NCBI GenBank assembly: GCA_963575745.1
Contig: CAUYUJ010022060.1
Location: forward strand, 540,358 to 604,357
From: Prorocentrum cordatum
Taxonomy: Eukaryota > Sar > Dinophyceae > Prorocentrales > Prorocentraceae
DNA length: 64,000 nucleotides
Reading direction: 5' to 3'
The translations under genes were made by a program, and so were the position numbers. Shown one piece after another: positions 55,135 to 64,000 of the stretch. Position 1 is the first letter of the stretch. The number at the start of each line of letters is the position of its first letter. The notes under the pieces are model-generated. The model saw only the letters and a program-made list of their open reading frames with translations. It had not been told where the DNA came from and did no database searches.

Positions 55135-55301
55135 GACATAAACATTAAAACTCGAAGGTCCGCACGGATTCCTCGGATCGGCGCTGGGGCCCCCTGGCGG
55201 CGCCTCCAGCGCCGCCCCTGGCGCGCTCCGCGCGACAGGGAGGGGAGTCCAGCGCCGATCCGAGGAATCCGCGTAGACCTTCGAGTTTTTAAGTTTATGT
55301 C
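55135..55301. mobile_element. Hairpin TIR element, family II, copy 2
   Basis: Arms of about 54 bp: GACATAAACATTAAAACTCG then AAGGTCCGCACGGATTCCTC and GGATCGGCGCTGG on the left; CCAGCGCCGATCCGAGGAAT, CCGCGTAGACCTTCGAG and TTTTTAAGTTTATGTC on the right. Only about 4-5 mismatches between arms. A central CCCTGGCGCG-CTC-CGCGCGACAGGG hairpin is retained. About 167 bp, no coding capacity. Confidence 0.8.
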
Positions 55302-56490
55302 CCCAGCTCCTGCTCTCGAGGAGAGGGCGAAGAAATTTGAGGGCCACGCGCCGCTGGGCTCCGCGCCAGCGCGCTCTCTCGCCACCTGGCTCGGGTCAGA
55401 GCTCCCGGCCTGCTCGTGGCCAGCCTGTGCTTCGGGCGCCTGCCGCTGCGCTTTTCGAGAGTCTCGGGGGGGGAGGGCGGAGCGAGTCGGCGGCGAAACG
55501 AAACCCGAACCCTGCCCTCGCCGATCAACGATTCAGGCAGCTCGATGGGCGGTGGGGGTAGGGTTCGGAATTCGTCGAACACGTGGCGAAGTCCGAACCC
55601 TACCTCCACCTCCCAGCGATTCAGAAGGGTCGATGGCTGATGGGGATTGTTTTCGGACGTCGCATGAGGTTTTTTGGGCCTGGCGCGCTTTGCATCAGCT
55701 GCGCCTCGTCGAGGGCGTTCTGGGGCTGTTGGAGTCGTTGCAAACGGCCTGGTGATACCAGCGGTATGGTCCGCAAGCCCTGCGGTCGTGCCGCATTTAT
55801 TTTGCTGCGTGTCTCAGCATCGTCTAGCCAATCTCCATCCCTACTGGCCACGGCACCTCAGCCCCGGCAGCCTACCGCCCGCCAGGCGGAGATAGGTCCC
55901 GCGAAACCCGAAGGGAACAGCCTATATTCCCACGTTAGCGGGGTACGCCGGCCAGTGGGTCCAGGACCATGCCAGTGGGGATGGGGAGCGGATGAACGAT
56001 GCTCAATTTTGGCTCGCTCGTGCACGGTTTCTGTGCGGCTCGTGTTGAGCTGTTGCCCACGTTCCGCGTGATGTCCTGTCCTCGTCCACGCTCGCCTGGC
56101 AGAAGTTTGTTCGTGCCCGCGGGGTTGGCCTCTGATGCTGCCCCTCCCGTAAGTCAGGAGGGGAAAAAACACAGACACAAGTAATCGTCCACTCCCAGGA
56201 AAATACGGGGAAATATGGGCAGTGGGATATAGGAAAATATGGGGAATCCTTTTATTTGTGTGTATTTATTTGTGTGTCCCAGGGCCCCTTCAGTAAGCAG
56301 AGCGCACGCCGAGCTCTCCAACGTGTGGCGCGCTCCAGAAATGGCCTCGCATTCGAGGGATCGCGAAGTTGACATTTCTTCCCCGGCGGAATGCTCGGGC
56401 CGGACGAAAAGGGGGGATTGGGGCAGGGGGGGGTACGAAATTTGCTGCATGCAGCTGGTTTCGGCCTCACCGAGGCGCCCATTCCTCGAT
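55302..56490. other. Unassigned, with an imperfect ~94-bp tandem pair (55,500-55,670)
   Basis: CCGAACCCTGCCCTCGCC...CGATTCAGGCAGCTCGATGG recurs as CCGAACCCTACCTCCACC...CGATTCAGAAGGGTCGATGG. AGGAAAATACGGGGAA-type and TTATTTGTGTGT direct repeats lie at 56,200-56,280. No gene recognised. Confidence 0.5.
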
Positions 56491-56497
56491 ACATGGA

Positions 56498-56550
56498 CGC
56501 CTCCCGGCGCCGGGAGGCGCTGGGAGAATCAGCTACGTGAGCTGATTCTC
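56498..56550. other. Two adjacent perfect hairpins
   Basis: 56,498-56,519 is a perfect 22-bp palindrome (CGCCTCCCGGCGCCGGGAGG followed by CG). 56,524-56,550 is GAGAATCAGCT-ACGTG-AGCTGATTCTC, an 11-bp perfect stem with a 5-base loop. They are separated by four bases and followed by a C9 run. Confidence 0.85.
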
Positions 56551-56935
56551 ACCCCCCCCCTTTGCTATCCCCCCTTTCGCCCGGCCCGAAAGTAAAACGA
56601 GGGCGCCTCCGTTGGCAGAGGCCGGCGGAAGTTCGGCGGAAGGCGGCGGAAGCAGAGCCAGCCCCCGATTCAGAGAGGCGAGCAGTTCTGTTATTCGGGG
56701 CTTCGGAGTCGGCCATAGTCTAGCATGCTTGTGCTATTATTCGTTGTCTCTCTCTTTTTGTGCGGCCAAGGTCGCTGCCCAATCTGGAGAAGAAGCTCCG
56801 CAATGTCTGCGAGCATGGGTGCGGGGGGGCTCTGATGCATGGTCAGGCTCTCAAGTATTTTCACACGTGTAGATACGCAGACGTGAGCGCCGCTCAGCCT
56901 AGGAAAGAGAAGAGGTTGCACATATGCTAGTCACA
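56551..56935. other. Unassigned sequence
   Basis: Nothing recognised. Confidence 0.4.
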
Positions 56936-57480
56936 GTCCACCAAACTTGAAACACACGTAAAGCAGATGAGAAACATTCGTGAACACATGCAAGACGCGT
57001 GTGAATCACACGTGAACCAAGAGTGAATTATACGCGAAACGCGTGAGCTGAGTGTGGAGCGCGTGTGTGCAACGACCTTGAGTCCCACGAGAGGTATTTA
57101 TGCATGTGCACATGGAACAGATGTAAGCGAGGCGCCCAACACGCGTGAAGCGAAATTCATACCGATATGGAGCGCATTATCTAACACATGTGGCCGTGTG
57201 AAAAGTGGAGCAAGCGTGAGACAAAAGCGATGTGACACCCTTGGAGATACATCACAGTACAAGCTCATTGCAAACGTGGTACCCGTAAACAACCGTCAAC
57301 CACACACGTTGCAGCTATGGCAGTCAGGTGGTTGCGATGCGAAGCGACTGCGACGCAATTGTTTAACACGTGCGTAACCGAGGGGAACGCAGTTGCATAA
57401 CACATGCAATACGCTGTCGAAGCGTACCTCCATGGTATAGTAAACATGCGACACTGTTCTGCACAGTACCGACGCGAGAT
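56936..57480. repeat. Degenerate short-period region with ACGTG/ACGCG motifs
   Basis: Many variants of GAAACACACGTG, GTGAATCACACGTGAA and AAACGCGTGAG at 16-20 bp spacing, fading after 57,200. No coding motif. Confidence 0.45.
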
Positions 57481-58835
57481 ACCAGCGTGAGACAGTGCGA
57501 CCATGCCGCGACAGTGACTCCGCCTGCGCTTCCGCTCGCGGACGCGACCGAAAAAGTATCCCCACCATTGGCTTCTTTTTCCCTCCACGGGGCCGTCGGC
57601 CGTCCCTGACACCGTTTTGGCTTTCGTGCCCCCACCACGTGCGGTCGATTCCCTGGTCTCAGGCCCCGGTCTTCCCCGTGGTGCCTTCGCCCGACTGTCG
57701 CCACCTTCGGTGTGCTGACTTCGGGCTCGCGGCCCTGTTCAGGGCTCGTGGTGGGCCATCATGGCGCCACTTCGCGCACTGGTCTGTGGTGACCCGCGCC
57801 AGTTTGGCTGCGCGGCAGCTTTGCTGCTTCCCGCACTCGTGCGTTCTGCTGCCTTGGGTCTGTGCGGCTACGGCCACCCTGGGATCTCGCAGCCTGCCAA
57901 CGCTCTCGCCTCGTCTCGGCACAATTCGACCTTGACCGACGGCCCTTCGGGCCACCCTGGTAATCACGCAGTTGTCCGGGGTTGCGTCCATGCATTAATT
58001 TCGGCTTCTGACCCGGGACCCAGGTCGTCGTGTGTCCCGACTTCCTGGTGCTTCCGACGCTATGCATACTTGCGCGCTGGCACTACGACTCAGTTTCAGC
58101 TGCCCCCCCACTCGCCGGTCCGCCGCTGAGCTGCTGCGTGAGGTCCCCGTTAGCCGCTGTAGGTGTGGCTACCCTCCGTCGCTTTAGTTTAATTCGTCGC
58201 TGCGTGCCCCGCTTTGACTGGACTCGCCGCCGGCGCGCTCGCCCGCGGCCGCTGATTAAAAAGTATCCCCACCAGCCGCCGTCGCCCCCTCGGTGCTTTT
58301 CGAGTCCAGGCAACTGTCCGCTGCCTCTTCGGACGGGTTCCCTCTTGCTCCCCCCGGGGCTCGGGCAATGTGGTGACCTCGCTCGACGACCGCGCTGGCC
58401 TTGGAGATGGCCAGATGGATTGGTGGCTGCAAGTGCCCTACGCACCACCACCCCTTTTGCTGCCGTTGGTCCACTCCGTGGTCTCTTCGTGTCTCGCGAC
58501 ATTCCACCTGGGTGCTTTGGTTATGATGCGTTGTTTTTTTTTACAAGTACAAGCGGTTCAGCAAGGAGCGGCCGTCTACTACTTGGTCTGAGATCGAGCT
58601 GCGGCTTAGCTTTTTGTCATTCTGTCTTGTCTTCCTCTCTCTCTCTCTCTGTCGCTCTCTTCCCGTGTGTCTCTTGTTTCCTTCCTCCCCTGCTGCCGTT
58701 CCGCTTCTCGCCTGTTAGCTTTTCGCCTGTTAGGCCCGCTTTTCGACTTCCTGACGGTGCGCGGTTGGTTCCGCGACGTTCACGATCAAAAGGTACCCCC
58801 ACCAGCCCATACAGAAACGATCGTCAGGTGAGTTG
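57481..58835. repeat. Region with three dispersed AAAAAGTATCCCCACCA motifs
   Basis: Exact at 57,551 and 58,258, and as AAAAGGTACCCCCACCA at 58,788. Each follows a GC-rich segment (CTCGCGGACGCGACCG, CTCGCCCGCGGCCGCTGATT, TTCCGCGACGTTCACGATC). The rest is unassigned. Confidence 0.55.
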
Positions 58836-58837
58836 CA

Positions 58838-59270
58838 TTGACACGGGCAGTTGAGAAACATGCAGGTCGACAGCCGCCTTGGAAGCGCTTCGGGGTCGTA
58901 AAAACGGGTCGGGAACATGTGTGGAATAGTGTAGCAAATATCTCCATGCAGCGACAGTGCCATTGGGGTTTTCTGGCAGCCTTATTGGAGTTATCTTGGG
59001 CCCCCCACGGGGCAATGAGGGGGGCAGAAGGAGGAGGAAGAGGAGGAGGAGGAGGAGAAGGAGGAGGAGGAAAAAAAGAGAAGGAGGAGGAGGGGGAGGA
59101 AGAGGGGGAGGAGGAGGAGGAGGAGGAGGAAGAGGAGGACGACGACGAGGAGGAGAAGAAAAAAAAGGAGGAAGGGGAAAGGAGGAGAAGGGAGGGCGCA
59201 GGAAAGGCTGGAGGACAAGGGGGACGAGGTGGCAGCCCTGCAGAGGCGTTGTCGAAAGAGGCTCTTTGAA
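58838..59270 (+). repeat. Composite repeat D, copy 1
   Basis: GAAACATGCAGGTCGACAGC then CGCCTTGGAAGCGCTTCGGG, GCCATTGGGGTTTTC, then GAG-rich DNA (59,025-59,195). Confidence 0.7.
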
Positions 59271-59364
59271 GATTTCTTGTGGCGCCATTATTGGTGCCTT
59301 CGCGTGGTGTCCGTGGGGCCTCTCGCAGAACTCCTTGGCCAGCTCATCCGGCGAGCTGCCTTGA

Positions 59365-59816
59365 CCAGGTAATTGAAGAAACGCGCAGTGGAACGTCCGC
59401 CTTGGAAGCGCTTTGGAGGCGCAGAGACGGCGGTCACATCTGCTGAGTGCACAGGTGTTGCCCGTGCCGCGCCGGCTTCATTGGGGTCTCTTTTGGGGGC
59501 GGGGACACGTGTCGAACGTTGTGAAGACGTGCTCCCGCGCCAACCCGGCTATATTGGACAACGCTGGTAGGTCGTTCTTTCCCGCGGGGAGATCTCATAT
59601 TGATCGGAGAGCATGACACGGCGGCTTCACCCCGCAGGTGTCTGCCAAGCCTTCTAAAAACGTCCTGAGACCATCTTGGGTGTACGAGGAGGAAGATCAG
59701 GAGGAGGAGGAGGAAGAAGAGGAGGAGGAGGAGGAAAAAGGGAAAAGGAGGAGGAGGGGGAGGAAGAGGAGGAGGGGGAGGAGGAGGAGGAAGAGGAGGA
59801 GGCGGAGAGGGAGGAA
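59365..59816 (+). repeat. Composite repeat D, copy 2
   Basis: GAAACGCGCAGTGGAACGTC then CGCCTTGGAAGCGCTTTGGA, TTCATTGGGGTCTCTTTTGG, then GAG-rich DNA (59,685-59,815). Same order as copy 1. Confidence 0.7.
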
Positions 59817-59960
59817 CGTGGCACGAAAAAGATTATCATTATTCTTATTGTGATGACGATGATGCTGATGCTGATGCTGATGCTGATGCTGATGCTGATG
59901 CTAATGCTGATGCTGATGCTGATGCTGCTGCTGATGATGGTGATGAAAATGTTGATGATA

Positions 59961-60033
<73 letters not shown>

Positions 60034-60133
60034 GGAGGAGGAGGAGGAGGAGGATGATGCTGATGAGGAGGATGAGGAGGATGAGGAGGAGAGGAGGATG
60101 AGGATGATGAGGATGAGGATGAGGATGAGGATG

Positions 60134-60228
<95 letters not shown>

Positions 60229-60305
60229 ATGATGATGATGATGATGATGATGATGATCACGAGGAGGAGGAGGAGGAGGAGGAGGAGGAGGAGGAGGAGG
60301 AGGAG
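59817..60305 (+). repeat. (GATGCT)n, (GAT)n, (GAG)n
   Basis: GATGCT hexamers 59,858-59,935, GAT 59,960-60,030 and 60,135-60,255, GAG before, between and after. Confidence 0.95.
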
Positions 60306-60329
60306 GGAAGAGGCTGCTGTTTCTTGGAG

Positions 60330-60460
60330 GACTTTGAAGGCCACCTTAAGGGCTCTCTTGGGGTCCCCGTCGGGCCTCTTCGGGCAATATTGGGGCCTCG
60401 TGAGGCTCTTCTGGGAGGTCGTGGGGCCCTCCTGTGGCTTTTTGAGTGGGTCTGGGAGGC
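60330..60460 (+). repeat. 21-bp family repeat, copy at 60.3 kb
   Basis: CTCTTGGGGTCCCCGTCGGG, CCTCTTCGGGCAATATTGGG and following units, about 21 bp apart, same sense as the 37.1 kb copy. Confidence 0.55.
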
Positions 60461-60499
60461 GTTCTGGTGCAGGCTATGACAAAAGCTTGCAATGCGTTC

Positions 60500-60705
60500 C
60501 AAACGGTTGCATAGTATAACAGGGTCTTGCACGGCATTTGCAGGGTGTTAGCATGGTGTTTACAGGGTCGTTGCAGGGTTGTTGCAGGGTCTTTGCAGGG
60601 TGGTTTTGCAGGGTCGTTTTGCAAGGTCGTTTCGCAGGGTATTGCAGGGTCCTTGCAGGTCTTTGCAGGGAGGCTTTGCAGGGGTATGGCAGGATATATG
60701 CAGGG
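60500..60705 (+). repeat. Short-period TTGCAGGGT repeat
   Basis: About 16 variants of TTTGCAGGGTCG / TTGCAGGGTTG at 10-20 bp spacing, placing GGG at regular distances. Confidence 0.8.
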
Positions 60706-61775
60706 CGTCCAGGGGAGAGGGTAGGGAGAGGGGTTTTCTTCGGAAGGGAGAAGACAACACTCGTTAAACCACCTACGCCCAGAGGGCTGGTGGGATTCTC
60801 CTCGTCTCCGTCTCCCCCTTTCATTATCACCTCTCCCCTCCTTTCTTTCCGCCCCAAATTTCCCACATTCCCCCCCCCCTTCCTTCCCCATCCCTCCCCC
60901 TACCTTCGCTCCCTCCCTTGCCTCCTCCCCTTCCCCTCCTCCATCCGTCCGTCCCTGCCTCCAGCTAGCTGTCACGCCTCCTGTGCACGACCGCCCCCAT
61001 GCACCACTTGAAGGGGGTGCTCCCCGCCCACCCAGGCATCCTCCGATAAGATACGCTTCTGCGATCCGCGGCCCCAGACGTTCCGCCCCCCCCCCCCCCA
61101 CTGGGGTATAGATCCTTTCGTGCCCCGGGTCCAGCCTTGGTGGCCCCGGGGCCCGACGATGGGCCAGAGGACGTCTGGCAGCTTCCCCTTCCCGACTTTT
61201 GGGGTGTGCGCTGGTGCCTGGCCGCCGCCGTTGGGTGGACCTACGCCCGGCCGCCGCCGCTTCGGCTTCGGCTGCGAGTTCTTCTCGCTCCCCCTCCCTC
61301 GCCTTCCTCCTCGCCTCCCTCCTTCGCCTCCCTCCCTCGCATCCCTCCTTCCCTCGCCTCCCTCCCTCCCTCGCCTCCCTCCCTCGCCCCTCTCCCTCGC
61401 CTCCCTCGCTTCCCCTCCCTCTTCTCTCCCCCTCCCGCGCCTCCCTCCCCCCCCTCCCCTCCTGGCTCCTCCCTCCCACGGTACACTGTCGGGGGAGCAG
61501 CAGGGCCCTAATCAGATTGACGTATCGGCGTGTCGGCGCGGGAGTCATCCGTCCAGCTCCGCTTTCTTGGCGTGGTGCGTTCTGGACTGCGCGCGTTGCT
61601 TCTGCCAGCGGACTGCCCGGTTTTGCCAGGGCCCCGACGTTGCACCGAGAGGTCCCAGACAACAACAACCAATTCCTCCAAACAAAAGCAACTAACTGTC
61701 CCTACCTCAAGCAGGTGGTCAACTGACCAGCCCGCTTAAAACCAGACGATCGACTAATCAGCCAGCAGACCAGCC
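60706..61775. other. Unassigned, with pyrimidine-rich blocks
   Basis: CCT-rich at 60,815-60,955 and 61,290-61,475 (CCTCCCTCGC units), C14 near 61,086. No gene recognised. Confidence 0.5.
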
Positions 61776-61964
61776 AACCGGAGGAGGAGGAGGAGGAGGA
61801 GAAACAAAACAAGAGGGAGGAGGAGTCGGAGGAAGAGTCGGAGGAGGAGTCTTAGGATGAGTCGGAGGAGGAGGAGGAGGAGTAGGAGAAGGAGTCGGAG
61901 TCGGAGTCGGAGTCGGAGGAGGAGGAGGAGGAGGATGTGGAGGAGGAGGCGGAGGAGGAGGAGG

Positions 61965-62021
<57 letters not shown>

Positions 62022-62245
62022 TGATGATGAGGAGGAGGAGGAGGAGGAGGAGGAGGAGAGGAGGAGGAGGAGGAGGAGGAGGGAGAAGAAGAAAAAGGAG
62101 GACTGGGAGGAGGGGCGTGAAGAGGAGGAGGAGGAGGAGGAGGAGGAGGAGGAGGAGGAGGAGGAGGAGGAGGAAGAGGAGCAGGAGGAGCAGGAGGAGC
62201 AGGAAAAGGAGGAGGAGGAGGAGGAGGAGGAGAAGGAGGGGAGCG
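61776..62245 (+). repeat. (GAG)n, GGAGTC, (GAT)n, (GAG)n
   Basis: GTCGGA units at 61,830-61,918, GAT 61,968-62,022, GAG to 62,245. Confidence 0.95.
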
Positions 62246-62700
62246 AGGGAGGGATGGAGGGAGGGAGGGGTGGGAGGCACTCCTCCTGCGCTTCCCCCCA
62301 CTCTCCTCCCACGTCCTCCCTTCTTTCTCATCTCCTCCCGCTCCTCTTCCTCCTGCTCTCCCTCCTCCCTCCTGCTCCTGTTCCTCGTGTTCCTCCTATC
62401 GCTCCTCCTCCTGCTCCTTCTCCCTTTTTCTCGTCACTCAGCTTCCTCGTCAACCCCCTCTTCTCCCTCCTCACCTCCCTCCTCGCTCGCTCCAAGGTCC
62501 GAGGAGGAGGAGGAGGAGGCGGAACAGTGGAGTAGAGAGGGAGTGGGACATGCTGGGAGGAGGAGGAGGAGGAAGTGGATGATGAGGAGGATGAGGATGA
62601 GGAATGAGGCATGAATTTGGGTAAGCAGGAGGAGGAGGCGGACAAAGAGAAAGAGCGAGAGGGTGAAAGAGAGAGAGAGAGAGAGAGAGAAAAGAAGAGG
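62246..62700 (+). repeat. CTCC-rich block, GAG block and (GA)n
   Basis: Pyrimidine-rich 62,280-62,480, GAG-rich 62,500-62,640, (GA)n 62,668-62,692. The switch from purine to pyrimidine on the plus strand is at about 62,280. Confidence 0.85.
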
Positions 62701-62764
62701 CACACACTATATTGATATATGCACGCCTCTCGAGACGCAGAGAGGGAGAGAGGGAGATAGAGTG

Positions 62765-63650
62765 AGGGAGAGACACACACACACAACACACACCACACAC
62801 AACACACACAACACACAGCACACACACACCACACAACACACAGCACACACAACACACACCACACAACACACAACACACAACACACAACACACAACACACA
62901 ACACACACCACACACAACGCAAACAACACACAACACACAACACACAAGACACACACCACGCACAACACACACACAACACACAGCACACAACACACACCAC
63001 ACACTCCACACACAACACACAACACAGAACACACAGCACACACCACACACCACGCACAACACACAACACTTACACCACACACCACACACAACACACACAA
63101 CACACAACACACACAACACACACCACACATACACCACACACAACACACACCACACACCACACACCACAGAACACAACACACACCACACAACACACACACC
63201 ACACACCACACACAACACACACAACCCACACACCACACACCACACACACCACACTCAACTCACACAACACACACACATCGCACACATCACACACAACACA
63301 CAACACACAGCACACATCACTCAACACACACCACTCAACACACAACACACACCACACACACACCACACACACCACACACACCACACTCAACTCACACGCA
63401 CACACTACACACCACACACACACACTACACACAACACACACAACACACACAGCACACCACACACCACACACCACACAACACACAACACACACCACACAAC
63501 ACACAACACACAACCCACACCACACAACACACAACACACCACCCAGAAAACACAACACACAACACAGGACGCACACCACACAACACACACCACACACCAC
63601 ACAACACTCACAACACACAGCACCCAGCACACAGCACAGAGCACACAGCC
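62765..63650 (+). repeat. (CA)n-derived array with ACAACACAC units
   Basis: CACACAACACAC and CACACCACAC units nearly without interruption. The many Cys/Val frames on the minus strand are artefacts. Confidence 0.95.
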
Positions 63651-64000
63651 ACACACACACCCACACACCCACCCAAACACCCACCCACCCACCAACCCAC
63701 CCACCCACCCACCCACCCACCCACACACCCACACACCCACACACCCACCCACCCAAACACGCACACACCCACACACCCACCACACCACACACGACACAAC
63801 ACCCACACACCCCCACACACCCACCACACCCACACCGCACACCACCCACACACACCACAACCCACACACCACACCCCACACCCACACACCGACACATACC
63901 ACACACCCACACCCACGCCCCACACCCGCACACACCCCCACAACTCACACACCACAACACAACACGCACACGCACACACCCACACACCTCGACACACACA
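63651..64000 (+). repeat. (CCCA)n and CACACCC array to the window end
   Basis: CCCACCCA units at 63,664-63,760 grade into CACACCCACAC and CA-rich sequence. Confidence 0.95.

Noticed and set aside
62471-63999. Minus-strand Cys/Val-rich proteins in the CA array
   Set aside because: Translations of GTGTGT and TGTTGTG; no biological protein pattern.

Overview
The window looks like nuclear DNA of a core dinoflagellate, possibly Prorocentrum-like; the species cannot be told from the sequence. Four things point there. The retroelement and helicase protein types are ones I know from dinoflagellate genomes. There is an RCC1-repeat gene and a RAP-domain gene. A partial dinoflagellate spliced-leader end is present. 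Long trinucleotide arrays and 80-100 bp satellites make up a very large share of the bases. Nothing prokaryotic is seen: no operons, rRNA, tRNA or CRISPR. Most long open frames here are artefacts of repeats whose period is a multiple of three.

Left third (1-20,550), almost all on the minus strand, is a graveyard of mobile elements. A non-LTR retrotransposon (ORF1, RNase H-like scrap, endonuclease, reverse transcriptase) runs from about 7,800 down to position 1. Its reverse transcriptase tail is split by a 2.1 kb insertion of two ~800 bp TIR elements around a minisatellite. A decayed Ty1/copia element (10,490-15,600) and a better kept, 5'-truncated copia fragment (16,146-18,289) follow. Then comes the broken coding sequence of a helicase family with cysteine-repeat C-terminus (18,290-20,530), preceded by a 54-base poly(T).

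The best gene in the window is a minus-strand RAP-domain protein (22,255-24,330) with one intron that carries a short TIR element. A second small gene cluster lies on the plus strand at 40,549-43,045: the last exon of a helicase-like protein, then an RCC1-repeat protein with a single in-frame TAG, separated and followed by two copies of the same ~500 bp spacer. This resembles a dinoflagellate unidirectional tandem gene array with candidate trans-splice acceptors.

The remainder (20.6-22.2, 25-40.1 and 43.2-64 kb) is structured repeat DNA. One satellite family appears as four separate arrays (28.2-29.8, 39.06-40.11, 43.46-44.80, 45.19-46.16 kb), each sharing a ~43 bp core. Three of the arrays follow a conserved ~50 bp leader, a pyrimidine tract and a (TCA)n or CTC tract. 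A different composite repeat occurs at 33.5 and 51.0 kb, and a third at 58.8 and 59.4 kb. Three distinct short TIR families are present and are probably non-autonomous transposons, one of them introner-like. The last 1.2 kb is almost pure CA-rich DNA. A 100-base assembly gap lies at 26,401-26,500.
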